Assembly: GCF_001043005.1 (NCBI RefSeq) | Contig: NZ_JYKZ01000008.1 | Coordinates: 124,001 to 188,000, forward strand | Direction: 5' to 3' | DNA from: Pseudomonas psychrophila | GTDB lineage: Bacteria; Pseudomonadota; Gammaproteobacteria; Pseudomonadales; Pseudomonadaceae | Length of the DNA: 64,000 nt | Part shown: positions 8,629 to 18,006 of the stretch, one piece after another | How the letters are laid out: each line of letters opens with the position of its first letter | Position numbering within the stretch: the stretch's first letter is position 1 | Position numbers and translations under genes: made by a program | The notes under the pieces: model-generated | What the model was told of the DNA's origin: nothing | Seen by the model: only the letters and a program-made list of their open reading frames with translations | Database searches by the model: none

Positions 8629-8766
8629 CGTGTTCTCCTTGGCTGGCGGGCATCGGCCGCCATTGAATTGGACGTTGAGCAGAATGCCCCGGCTGGCGTT
8701 CAGCGGCAACCCGCTGTGTATTCACCTCAGTGCTGTACGAAAAATGATCATTCTTCGGCAAGCCAC

Positions 8767-9285
8767 TGTGCATAAGGGCTGGAGCCATATGCACTCACCT
8801 TATCCACAGGCCCGTCCACAGTCTTTGGGTGTAAGTCGACAATGCTTAAAGCCGCGACTCACAAGGGATTGAGCGTAGGGAAAGGTGTTTTTGACTTGAC
8901 CTGGACACGCCCCACATGCAGCCGCCCCAAAAAGGTGCAACCAAGGGAAACCCGGCAGATAGCCAGAAGCCAGCAATTACACCGCCTAGCGCATTCTTTC
9001 CAGAGTTTAACCACAGACTTATCCACAGGTTAGTCATTATTTCCAGACGCTCTTTATAAGCAAACAAACCTGTTGACAAATCACCCGGAGAGTCAGGGAA
9101 AAACCGCTGATCAGAAAACAACCACATCTCTACAGCCCTTGTAGGACGTGGCCTACAGCCAACTACTCCCACGTTACCCACAGCCACCTCCACAGCAAAC
9201 GGGGACAAGTCAAAATGATGACAAAACAGGGATTTACAGCGGCTTTATGTCGCGGTTTCACAGAAGTGCAATATTGTTTTCCACA
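8767..9285. promoter_or_regulatory. Cluster of DnaA boxes in a gene-free region
   Basis: The space between ydfG and livF (8629-9438) has no convincing gene. It holds four sequences that fit TTWTNCACA: 8767-8775 (minus, TTATGCACA), 8800-8808 and 9019-9027 (plus, TTATCCACA) and 9277-9285 (plus, TTTTCCACA). Single-mismatch boxes occur at 9007-9015 and 9174-9182. The 9007 and 9019 boxes are 12 bp apart in the same orientation. By base counting about 0.03 such boxes are expected by chance in this length. No dnaA or gidA gene is near, so it is not the usual chromosomal origin; a DnaA-titration or reactivation locus is possible. Confidence 0.5.
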
Positions 9286-9332
9286 ATTCAGGGCGGGGGT
9301 GATTCAGGGAGGGAATTGTCTGACAAAAGACA

Positions 9333-9419
9333 TGTGGGAGCGGGCTTGCTCGCGAATGCATCGACGCGGTACTTCAGAAAAACCGCAGCGATACCATCGC
9401 GGGCAAGCCCGCTCCCACA
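9333..9419. repeat. REPIN (inverted REP pair)
   Basis: Facing arms TGTGGGAGCGGGCTTGCTCG and CGGGCAAGCCCGCTCCCACA surround a short spacer. It lies 20 bp beyond the end of the livF gene at the end of the bra operon. Confidence 0.9.
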
Positions 9420-9438
9420 GAGAGGTGTGAAATGCCTG

Positions 9439-10155
9439 CTAGTGCCCGCCCAGATAAGCGTTGCGCACTTCTTCGTTACTCAGCAGTTCCTTGCCGGTAC
9501 CCGTCAGGCGGATTTCGCCGTTGACCATTACATAGGCACGATCCGATAAACGCAGGGCGTGGTTGGCGTTCTGCTCGACAAGGAAGATGGTCATCCCGGT
9601 GGTGGCGAGTTCGCGCAGGGTGGCAAAAATCTGCTTCACCACGATGGGCGCCAACCCCAGGCTGGGTTCATCCAGCAATAACAGCTTGGGCCGGCTCATC
9701 AGTGCGCGGGCGATGGCGAGCATTTGCTGCTCGCCGCCCGACATGGTCATGGCCCTCTGGTTACGCCGTTCCTTGAGCCTTGGGAACAACTCGAACATGC
9801 GCTGCATGTCCTCGTCAGCATGCTTGTCGCCAATGGGAATGGTGCCCATCAACAAGTTTTCTTCAACCGACATGTCTGGAAACACGCGGCGGCCCTCCGG
9901 CGACTGGGCGATACCGTTGGAGGCAATGTAGTGCGAGGATTTGTGGGTAATGTCCACGCCCTGGTAGATGATTTGTCCACCGCTGGCACGGGGCTGGCCA
10001 AAAATCGACATCAGCAGCGTAGATTTTCCCGCACCGTTGGAGCCGATCAGGCTCACGGTTTCACCCTCTTCAATGTGCATCGAGACTTTTTTCAACGCCT
10101 GGATCGGCCCGTAGTGAACGTCCAGCTCCTTGAGTTCGAGGATCGTGCTCGTCAT
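9439..10155 (-). CDS. livF: Branched-chain amino acid ABC transporter ATPase LivF/BraG
   Basis: One of the two ATPases of the high-affinity leucine/isoleucine/valine uptake system. The 238-residue protein has Walker A GSNGAGKST (38-46), the ABC signature MSGGEQQ, Walker B LLLLDEPSLG and the switch histidine region LVEQN. Its length is that of LivF, the shorter ATPase. Its start overlaps the stop of livG by 4 bp, so it is the last gene of a tightly coupled braCDEFG operon. A REPIN follows. Confidence 0.95.
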   Translation of the reverse strand: MTSTILELKELDVHYGPIQALKKVSMHIEEGETVSLIGSNGAGKSTLLMSIFGQPRASGGQIIYQGVDITHKSSHYIASNGIAQSPEGRRVFPDMSVEENLLMGTIPIGDKHADEDMQRMFELFPRLKERRNQRAMTMSGGEQQMLAIARALMSRPKLLLLDEPSLGLAPIVVKQIFATLRELATTGMTIFLVEQNANHALRLSDRAYVMVNGEIRLTGTGKELLSNEEVRNAYLGGH

Positions 10156-11042
10156 ATCAGCTCCTCTTCATCTGCGCCGAGGTAGGCAGCAATCACTTTG
10201 GGGTCGTTACGGATGGCTTCAGGCCCGCCCTCGGCGATCACGTTACCGTGGTCGAGCACCACGATGTGATCGGAAATACTCATGACCATGCCCATGTCGT
10301 GCTCAATCAGCACCACGGTCAGGTCGTGTTCATCGCGCAGCAGGCGAATCATCCCGCTCAGCGCTTCGGTTTCCTGCGGGTTGAGGCCTGCCGCAGGTTC
10401 GTCCAGACAGATGATTTGCGGACGGGTACACATGGCCCGGGCAATCTCCAGACGCCGCTGTTGGCCGTAGGACAATTCACCGGCCAAGCGGTTGGCGCAG
10501 TCCACCAGGTCGACCACCTCCAGCCAGTAGAACGCGTGGTCCAGCGCATCGCTTTCGGCCTTGCGATAGCCCTTGGTGTTGAGGATACCGGCGAGCATGT
10601 TGCGGTTGACCCACATGTGCTGGGCCACCAGCAGGTTTTCCAGTACCGACATTTCCTTGAACAGACGAATGTTCTGAAAGGTGCGGGCCAGGCCTGAGCG
10701 GTTGACCAGGTGGGTACCACCGAACATTTTGTAGTACAGACGGCTGGCGAACGCCTTGGGCGATACAAAGTCAGCCAGTTTGAAGGGCTCGCCCAACAAC
10801 TTGATGACGTTGGTGCGAGTGCCTCGTGCATTGAGCTCGATCTTGCCGCCGCTGGCCTTGTAGAAGCCGGTCAGGCAGTTGAAGACGGTGGTTTTACCGG
10901 CACCGTTGGGGCCGATCAGGGCAAAGATCGAGTTGCGTTTGACCTTCAGGCTCACATCGCTCAGGGCCTTGATACCCCCGAAATGCATCATCAGTTTGTC
11001 GACCGAAAGCACAACGTCGTTATTCAGAATGGGCTCGTTCAT
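10152..11042 (-). CDS. livG: Branched-chain amino acid ABC transporter ATPase LivG/BraF
   Basis: Second ATPase of the transporter. Walker A GPNGAGKTT (44-52), signature LSYGQQRRLE, Walker B IICLDEPAAGLN and EHDM switch are present in order. At 296 residues it is longer than LivF, with the typical LivG insertion after the Walker A region (about residues 70-105). It overlaps livM upstream by 4 bp and livF downstream by 4 bp. Confidence 0.95.
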   Translation of the reverse strand: MNEPILNNDVVLSVDKLMMHFGGIKALSDVSLKVKRNSIFALIGPNGAGKTTVFNCLTGFYKASGGKIELNARGTRTNVIKLLGEPFKLADFVSPKAFASRLYYKMFGGTHLVNRSGLARTFQNIRLFKEMSVLENLLVAQHMWVNRNMLAGILNTKGYRKAESDALDHAFYWLEVVDLVDCANRLAGELSYGQQRRLEIARAMCTRPQIICLDEPAAGLNPQETEALSGMIRLLRDEHDLTVVLIEHDMGMVMSISDHIVVLDHGNVIAEGGPEAIRNDPKVIAAYLGADEEELI

Positions 11043-12322
11043 GGCGCGACTCCCTTGCGTGGCGTAACACCGACACGGCTGATCCGGATCAGGCCTCGCG
11101 GTCGCCAGATCATCATCAACACCATCAAGACACCAAACAGCAACACCCGGTATTCGGCAAAGCTGCGCAGCAGTTCAGGAGCCACGGTCAGCACGAAGGC
11201 CGCGATCACCACACCCACCGTTGAGCCCATGCCGCCGAGCACCACAATCGCGAGGATCAAGGCCGACTCAAAGAAGGTAAACGAAGACGGGTTCACAAAA
11301 CCTTGATAGCTGGCGAAGAACACCCCGGCCAGACCCGCCGTAGAAGCACCAATGGTGAACGCCGAAAGTTTGACCAGCACATGGTTCAGGCCCATGGAGC
11401 GGCAGGCGATTTCATCTTCGCGCAGCGCTTCCCAGGCGCGGCCAATCGGCATGCGGGTAAGACGGTGCTTGATGTACAGCACCAGCAGCACCACCAGGAA
11501 CAACACAATATAGATAAACAGGAACTTGATATTGGGGTTGTATTCCAGGCCGAAGAACTCATGAAACGGCACCCCGCCATCTTTGGCGCGACGGCCGAAC
11601 TCAAGCCCGAAGAAGGTCGGCGATGGCACCGGCATACCGTTTGGACCACCGGTAAACGACAGCCAGTTATTGAGGACCAGACGAATGATTTCACCAAAAC
11701 CCAGGGTCACGATGGCCAGGTAGTCGCCATGCATTCGCAACACCGGGAACCCGAGAATGCACCCCGCCATCGCCGCCGCAATAGCCGCCAGCGGCAGCAC
11801 CGTCCAGAAACCCAGCCCCAGATACTGATAGCCCAACGCCAAGCCATATGCACCAATCGCATAGAACGCGACATACCCCAGATCGAGCAAACCGGCCAGG
11901 CCGACTACGATGTTCAGCCCAAGCCCGAGCAGCACATAGATCAGGCCCAGGATCACCACGGTCAGCAGGTATTTGTTGGCGAAAAACGGGAACACGATAG
12001 CAATCACGATCAGCAGCGGCACAATCCAGCGCAGTCGGGACTTGTAGTCCGGCGCCAGCACATGCACGCCGGAGCCTGAGGACTCAAAGCCCTGAAGGAT
12101 TTTCAGGCCCTTGGACGTCTGTAAAAACAGGCTCAGGGCAAAGCGCCCGATCATCACGATTGCCACCAGCCAGCCCACCCGGGCAGGCTGCAAGTTGAAG
12201 CTATAGCCGTCGAGCACTACCCCCACGATAGGGCCGAACACAATCAATGAAATCAACCCGGCCAGGATCGAATCGATGACGCTTTTTTTGATATCAATCG
12301 GTTTATTAATGGCTACAGACAT
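11039..12322 (-). CDS. livM: Branched-chain amino acid ABC permease LivM/BraE
   Basis: The 427-residue integral membrane protein has about ten hydrophobic segments and the LivM-type EAA loop (GRAWEALREDEIACRSMGLN) that contacts the ATPase. An N-terminal extension of roughly 100 residues with two or three helices precedes the core, as in P. aeruginosa BraE. LivH and LivM form the translocation pore. It begins 2 bp after the livH stop and overlaps livG. Confidence 0.95.
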   Translation of the reverse strand: MSVAINKPIDIKKSVIDSILAGLISLIVFGPIVGVVLDGYSFNLQPARVGWLVAIVMIGRFALSLFLQTSKGLKILQGFESSGSGVHVLAPDYKSRLRWIVPLLIVIAIVFPFFANKYLLTVVILGLIYVLLGLGLNIVVGLAGLLDLGYVAFYAIGAYGLALGYQYLGLGFWTVLPLAAIAAAMAGCILGFPVLRMHGDYLAIVTLGFGEIIRLVLNNWLSFTGGPNGMPVPSPTFFGLEFGRRAKDGGVPFHEFFGLEYNPNIKFLFIYIVLFLVVLLVLYIKHRLTRMPIGRAWEALREDEIACRSMGLNHVLVKLSAFTIGASTAGLAGVFFASYQGFVNPSSFTFFESALILAIVVLGGMGSTVGVVIAAFVLTVAPELLRSFAEYRVLLFGVLMVLMMIWRPRGLIRISRVGVTPRKGVAP

Positions 12323-12324
12323 AC

Positions 12325-13239
<915 letters not shown>

Positions 13240-13362
13240 AACGCAATCTCACGCACTTGAGCCATTGCGCAGACGCACGCCAGCCACGCCGTCTGAGGAC
13301 AACTTGGCTGGCAGGGTGCGCGCGACTCCTGGAAAAGAAGACAGGTGATGCAGATACATTCC

Positions 13363-13394
13363 CACCTGATGCCAGCCGAAGCTGGCGTCAGGTG
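13363..13394 (-). terminator. Intercistronic stem-loop between braC and livH
   Basis: CACCTGATGCCAGC and GCTGGCGTCAGGTG pair over 14 bp (one G-T) around a CGAA loop just after the braC stop. No T-run follows on the minus strand, so it is more likely an attenuator or mRNA-stabilising hairpin than a full terminator. Confidence 0.65.
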
Positions 13395-13405
13395 AGTGAT
13401 TCATC

Positions 13406-14542
13406 TCACTTCTGTTTTTCCAGTTGGTGATATTTGCCGTCCTTGTCCCACTGGTACACCACATAGTCGGAGACTTTGAGGTCACCTTTGCTGTCCCAGG
13501 ACTTCTCGCCCATCACGGTTTTAACCGGGTTGGCCTTGAGCCACTTGGCGGCGTCTTCACCTTTATTGGACTTGGCACCATTGAAGGCGTCAGCCAGGGC
13601 TTGAACCGAAGCATAGGCGTACAGGGTGTAGCCCTCAGGCTCAGTGCCTGCCTTGCGGAACTCTTCAACCACGGCCTTGCTGTCTGGCAGCAGGCGCGGA
13701 TCGGCGCCGAAGGTCATGTACACGCCGTCAACGTACTGAGGGCCGCCTGCAGTGGTGACCAGTTCATCGGTAACCACACCATCATCGGACATGAATTTCA
13801 CGTCCTTGAGGCCCTGCTCACGCAGTTGGCGCACCAGGGGACCCGCTTCCGGGTGTAAACCACCGAAGTACACGACATCGGCGCCGTTTGAGCGAATTTT
13901 GGTGACGACGGCGCTGAAGTCTTTTTCGCCACGGGTCAGGCCTTCATACAACACGGGAGTCACGCCGCGTTTGACCAACTGTGCCTTGGTGGCATCCGCC
14001 AGGCCTTGGCCATAGGTGTCCTTGTCGTGCAGCACGGCCACTTTTTTGCCTTTGAGCACGTCGACAATGTAGTCCGCCGCCACAATGCCTTGCTGGTCAT
14101 CACGCCCGCACATGCGGAACATGGCGCTCAAGCCACGCTCGGTCACTGCCGGGTTGGTTGAGCCCGGTGTAATCGCTATCACGCCAGCATCGGCGTACAC
14201 CTCAGAGGCTGGGATGGTGGATGAAGAACAGAAGTGCCCTACTACACCGGCCACTTTGTCTTGATCGACCAATCGGTTGGCAACAGCAACGGCCTGTTTG
14301 GGCTCGCACGCGTCGTCCCCTGCGACCAGAACGATTTTCTCGCCATTAACACCGCCGGCTGCGTTGATCTTGTCCGCTGCCGCTTTTGCACCCTTCATGT
14401 ACTGCTCGCCAAATGCCGCGTTAGCGCCAGTCATCGGCCCCGCTACACCGATCTTAAGATCCGCCTGAACAAACGAAGAAACACCCAGCGCTGCTGCCAC
14501 TGCGAGGGCCAGAAAACCTTTCTTGTAGAACGTCTGCGACAT
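13406..14542 (-). CDS. braC: Branched-chain amino acid binding protein BraC
   Basis: Periplasmic receptor of the bra transporter. The 378-residue precursor has a cleavable signal ending FVQA before DLKIGVAGPMTG, the standard start of a LivJ/LivK/BraC mature chain. The type I periplasmic binding fold follows, with LVAGDDACEPKQA and VGHFCSSSTIPASEVYAD segments around the ligand site. ATG 14542 follows an AGGAG site; an upstream in-frame ATG at 14587 lies inside the promoter region. BraC may also bind alanine or threonine in pseudomonads. It is the first gene of braCDEFG and is preceded by a sigma-54 promoter. Confidence 0.95.
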   Translation of the reverse strand: MSQTFYKKGFLALAVAAALGVSSFVQADLKIGVAGPMTGANAAFGEQYMKGAKAAADKINAAGGVNGEKIVLVAGDDACEPKQAVAVANRLVDQDKVAGVVGHFCSSSTIPASEVYADAGVIAITPGSTNPAVTERGLSAMFRMCGRDDQQGIVAADYIVDVLKGKKVAVLHDKDTYGQGLADATKAQLVKRGVTPVLYEGLTRGEKDFSAVVTKIRSNGADVVYFGGLHPEAGPLVRQLREQGLKDVKFMSDDGVVTDELVTTAGGPQYVDGVYMTFGADPRLLPDSKAVVEEFRKAGTEPEGYTLYAYASVQALADAFNGAKSNKGEDAAKWLKANPVKTVMGEKSWDSKGDLKVSDYVVYQWDKDGKYHQLEKQK

Positions 14543-14598
14543 GAGGTGGTGCTCCTGAGGTTTTATTAGATGGCACTTCGACTTCACGTAAAGCTCAG

Positions 14599-14614
14599 AG
14601 CAAGCCGCGTGCCA
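14599..14614 (-). promoter_or_regulatory. Sigma-54 (-24/-12) promoter of braC
   Basis: Read on the minus strand the site is TGGCACGCGGCTTGCT, an exact match to the sigma-54 consensus TGGCACG-N4-TTGCW. The predicted start of transcription is near 14588, about 45 bp before the braC ATG. No equally good sigma-70 promoter was seen. Confidence 0.8.
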
Positions 14615-14733
14615 TTGGCTTTTTATTCTTAAAAAAGTCGTTCTTTTGTTGTTTTATCGACTGTTTCGAGCCCATTTTCATTGGGCGTGCAACCGTCTAA
14701 ACCGAGGAAGGTGAAACCGCTAAGTCATTGAAG

Positions 14734-14787
14734 GCGCAACCGGTCACGACAAACGTTGCAACCGGGTTGCCCTGCATTGTGCAACCC
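14734..14787. promoter_or_regulatory. GGTTGC/GCAACC repeats upstream of the braC promoter
   Basis: Four copies of GCAACC or its inverse lie within about 55 bp, including the palindrome GCAACC-G-GGTTGC (14758-14770) and a GGGTTGC-N10-GCAACCC inverted pair that shares one arm. They lie 120-175 bp upstream of the -24 element, the usual distance for an enhancer-binding protein. The rest of the gap 14543-14905 shows nothing else I can support. Confidence 0.4.
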
Positions 14788-14905
14788 ACTTGTAACCAGC
14801 TGCGTCACCGAACTGCACACTCTCGGTGCATGACTGCTACAAGCCGCACCACTAAAGGCTAGCTGCTGGCCAGCGAAACGCTGTGCCGCCCGAAAAAAAA
14901 CCTCT

Positions 14906-16195
14906 TCAGATCACAATTCTCAAACATTGACCGGCGTGATACAGCGAGAAACCAGCTTCGTACAAACAGCTGCGCAACCCCGTCCCAGAGAGCGGCCGCA
15001 TCGGCGCAAAAGGAATCGGCAAGGCCTTCGCATCGCCGTTGCACAGGTAGTCGGCAAACGCCTTTCCCACCACGCTGCCCGTGGTCACGCCACGGCCGTT
15101 GTATCCCGTCACCGCCACCAAACCGGGCGCTGGCTCGAATAAACGCATCAGGTGGTCAGGCGTAAAGGCGATGCAACCGGTCCAGGTGCACTCCCACTCC
15201 ACGCCCTTGAGGTACGGAAAGTAATGCTGTTGAACGCGATCGGCCCAGGCCTTTAGAAACCACGCGGGTTTTTGATTGCCGTTACCCAGGCTGCCCAACA
15301 ATAAACGGCCATCTGCATCGCGGCGGATGCTGCTCAATACCTGACGCGTGTCCCACGAGCCCTGGCCACCGGGCAGGATGCGTTCGGCGGTGGCATCGGT
15401 CAGTGGTTTGGAGGCGACCTGATAGTAGTAACCAGGGAAGAAGTTACGTCGCAGGTCAGTCCATTCACCTTCGGTGTAGGCATTGGACGCCAGCACCACC
15501 TGTTCAGCACTGACCGCACCCTGAGCAGTCTCTACTGACCAGCGTGTGCCCTGGCGCTCTAACCCGGTGACTGGCGAATGGTCAAACAGACGCCCGCCCA
15601 GATCACTGGCAGCCTTGGCCAGGCCCGAGGTGTAAGCCATCGGGTTGAGTGTCCCCGCACGCCGGTCGAGCAAGGCCGCGGCGATTTTCGGGGTGCCGGT
15701 GGCAGCTTCGCACGCAGCACCGGTGAGCAGTTCAACCGGTGCTCCGCGCCGCTTCCATTGCGCTTCGCGGCTGCGCAAATCGGCTTCGCCCCGGGCGTTA
15801 TGGGCCATGTGCAACGTGCCTTCGCGGCGCAACTGGCAGTCGATCCGGTATTTGTCGATCAGGCTGAACACCAGCGCAGGCGCTGCCCCGAGCATGCGAT
15901 TGAGCTGGCTGCCCACGGCTTCGCCGAAGCCCGCCTCAATGTCATCCGGCGGGATCCACATCCCGGCATTGACCAACCCCACGTTACGCCCCGAACCACC
16001 GTGACCGGTGCGATGCGCTTCCAGCACACAGACGCTTTTGCCCTGTTCGAGCAAATGTATGGCGGCGGATAAGCCGGTGATCCCGGCACCAATCACACAC
16101 ACGTCAACATTCAGTTCGCCCTTGAAAGTGGGCGCCTGGGGACGTTGTGGGGTGAGGTTTTCCCACAAACACTGTTCGAGTAAAGGCATTGCCAA
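14906..16195 (-). CDS. amaA: FAD-dependent L-pipecolate oxidase AmaA
   Basis: The 429-residue protein belongs to the DadA/OrdL-type FAD amine oxidases, with the dinucleotide motif VIGAGITGLSAA (34-45) and a C-terminal FAD loop TGYNGRGVTTG. The partner gene amaB makes AmaA the best assignment: in P. putida AmaA oxidises L-pipecolate (from D-lysine) to delta1-piperideine-6-carboxylate at the membrane, and AmaB takes the open semialdehyde to L-2-aminoadipate. A gamma-glutamylputrescine oxidase-like role is the alternative from sequence alone. It follows amaB on the same strand across a 168-bp gap that holds a REPIN. Confidence 0.8.
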   Translation of the reverse strand: MAMPLLEQCLWENLTPQRPQAPTFKGELNVDVCVIGAGITGLSAAIHLLEQGKSVCVLEAHRTGHGGSGRNVGLVNAGMWIPPDDIEAGFGEAVGSQLNRMLGAAPALVFSLIDKYRIDCQLRREGTLHMAHNARGEADLRSREAQWKRRGAPVELLTGAACEAATGTPKIAAALLDRRAGTLNPMAYTSGLAKAASDLGGRLFDHSPVTGLERQGTRWSVETAQGAVSAEQVVLASNAYTEGEWTDLRRNFFPGYYYQVASKPLTDATAERILPGGQGSWDTRQVLSSIRRDADGRLLLGSLGNGNQKPAWFLKAWADRVQQHYFPYLKGVEWECTWTGCIAFTPDHLMRLFEPAPGLVAVTGYNGRGVTTGSVVGKAFADYLCNGDAKALPIPFAPMRPLSGTGLRSCLYEAGFSLYHAGQCLRIVI

Positions 16196-16242
16196 GCTCC
16201 AGAAATGAAACCTAACGGTGATGCAATCATGGGCGCAACGGG

Positions 16243-16328
16243 TGTGGGAGCGGGCTTGCTCGCGATGCAGACAACCCGGTCTGGCTGGCAGACCGCAGCG
16301 ATGCTATCGCGAGCAAGCCCGCTCCCAC
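16243..16328. repeat. REPIN (inverted REP pair)
   Basis: Arms TGTGGGAGCGGGCTTGCTCG and CGAGCAAGCCCGCTCCCAC flank a ~45-bp spacer. It is placed between amaB and amaA inside the presumed operon, where it may stabilise or split the message. Confidence 0.9.
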
Positions 16329-16363
16329 CGTATCCTCCCACCACAGGTGACTCAGGGCTTACC

Positions 16364-17854
16364 TCAATCGAAGGTAATCCCCTGGGCCAACGGCAGTTCC
16401 AGCGAGTAATTGACGGTATTGGTCTGGCGACGCATGTAGCCGCGCCACGCATCAGAACCCGACTCGCGACCGCCACCCGTTTCTTTCTCGCCACCGAAAG
16501 CACCGCCAATCTCCGCGCCACTTGGGCCGATGTTGACGTTGGCAATCCCGCAGTCACTGCCGGTGGCAGACATGAATTGCTCGGCCTCACGCACGTCGGT
16601 GGTGAAGATGCATGACGACAAGCCCTGGGGTACGGCGTTATTCAGGCGCAAAGCCTCGGCAAAGTCGCGGTAACCAACCACGTACAAAATCGGGGCGAAG
16701 GTTTCGTCGCATACCACATCGCTCTGCTCCGGCATTTCAACAATGGCCGGGGCTACGTAGTAAGCGCCGGGATACTGGCCGGCCAGTTGACGCTCACCAC
16801 CAAACACTCGCCCGCCTTCGCTCAGGGCCTGCTCCAGTGCGTCCTGCATGTTTTCAAAGCTGTGCTTGTCGATCAGCGGCCCCACCAGGTTGCCTTGCAG
16901 CGGGTGGCCGATACGGACTTTGGAATAGGCGGCCTTGAGCCGAGTGACGATTTCTTCCTTGACCGATTCGTGGGCAATCAGGCGGCGCAAGCTGGTGCAA
17001 CGCTGGCCGGCGGTACCCACGGCACTGAACAGAATGGCGCGTACGGCCATATCCAGATCGGCGCTCGGGGCCAGGATCATTGCGTTGTTACCGCCCAGCT
17101 CCAGAATGCTGCGGGCAAAGCGGGCCGCGACTATGGGCGCCACTTCACGCCCCATGCGCGTGCTGCCGGTAGCGCTGATCAGTGCCACACGCGGGTCTTC
17201 CACCAGGGCCTGACCCGCATCACGACCGCCGATAATCACTTGAGCCAGGTACTTGGGAGCGTCGGTGAATGAATTCAGGACCCGATCAAACAATGCCTGG
17301 CAAGCCAGCGCGGTGAGCGGAGTTTTCTCGGACGGTTTCCAGATCACCGCGTTTCCGCATACCAGCGCCAGAGCGGTATTCCAGGCCCAGACAGCCACGG
17401 GGAAGTTGAATGCACTGATCACCCCGACCACGCCCAGCGGGTGCCAGGTCTCACGCATATGATGGCCTGGGCGCTCGGAAGCGATGGTCAAACCGTAAAG
17501 CTGACGCGACAGGCCGACGGCGAAGTCGCAAATGTCGATCATTTCCTGCACTTCGCCCAGACCTTCCTGGGTGATTTTGCCCGCTTCCCACGACACCAGC
17601 TCACCCAGATCAGCCTTGTATTCACGCAGCAAATCACCGAATTGACGGACCAGCTCTCCACGGCGCGGAGCCGGCACCTTGCGCCAGGCCTCGAATGCGT
17701 GCTCGGCGCGGGTCACGTGCTGCTCGGTTTCGGCAGCACCTTCCCAGTGCACAGCGCCTATCTGGCTGCCATCAACCGGCGTGTAAACCGGCTGAGTGCC
17801 CTGTTGGTACAGCGCGGGGTTCACACCCAGACGATCCAGTAATGCAGCAACCAT
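16364..17854 (-). CDS. amaB: L-2-aminoadipate semialdehyde dehydrogenase AmaB
   Basis: The 496-residue aldehyde dehydrogenase is of the antiquitin/ALDH7 type. It shows the NAD-site KPSE (173-176), general base Glu252 (LELGGNN) and nucleophile Cys286 (AGQRCTS). It oxidises 2-aminoadipate 6-semialdehyde, in equilibrium with piperideine-6-carboxylate, to 2-aminoadipate in lysine and pipecolate breakdown. ATG 17854 is chosen because MVAALLDRLG is the family start; a GTG 33 bp upstream lacks support. The divergent LysR gene is the probable regulator. Confidence 0.88.
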   Translation of the reverse strand: MVAALLDRLGVNPALYQQGTQPVYTPVDGSQIGAVHWEGAAETEQHVTRAEHAFEAWRKVPAPRRGELVRQFGDLLREYKADLGELVSWEAGKITQEGLGEVQEMIDICDFAVGLSRQLYGLTIASERPGHHMRETWHPLGVVGVISAFNFPVAVWAWNTALALVCGNAVIWKPSEKTPLTALACQALFDRVLNSFTDAPKYLAQVIIGGRDAGQALVEDPRVALISATGSTRMGREVAPIVAARFARSILELGGNNAMILAPSADLDMAVRAILFSAVGTAGQRCTSLRRLIAHESVKEEIVTRLKAAYSKVRIGHPLQGNLVGPLIDKHSFENMQDALEQALSEGGRVFGGERQLAGQYPGAYYVAPAIVEMPEQSDVVCDETFAPILYVVGYRDFAEALRLNNAVPQGLSSCIFTTDVREAEQFMSATGSDCGIANVNIGPSGAEIGGAFGGEKETGGGRESGSDAWRGYMRRQTNTVNYSLELPLAQGITFD

Positions 17855-18006
17855 TGAAGACACTCCTTGAGCAGAAAAATGTTTCACAGGCCTTTAGTTG
17901 TAGCTGGCCGGCATTGCTGCAACAAACGACCTTTAAGCGAGATATCATTCCGAAAATTCATGCTGCGTTGGTAACCTTGCCTGACAACAAGAATTAGGGG
18001 CCTTTC

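Noticed and set aside
8629..9438. The DnaA-box region as the chromosomal origin
   Set aside because: No origin genes (dnaA, dnaN, gidA, rpmH) are near and no long AT-rich unwinding element was seen, so only a secondary DnaA-binding role is proposed.
17855..18006. A -24/-12-like word (CTGGCCGGCATTGCT) between amaB and the LysR gene
   Set aside because: The gap between GG and GC is 8 bp, not 10, so sigma-54 would not use it.
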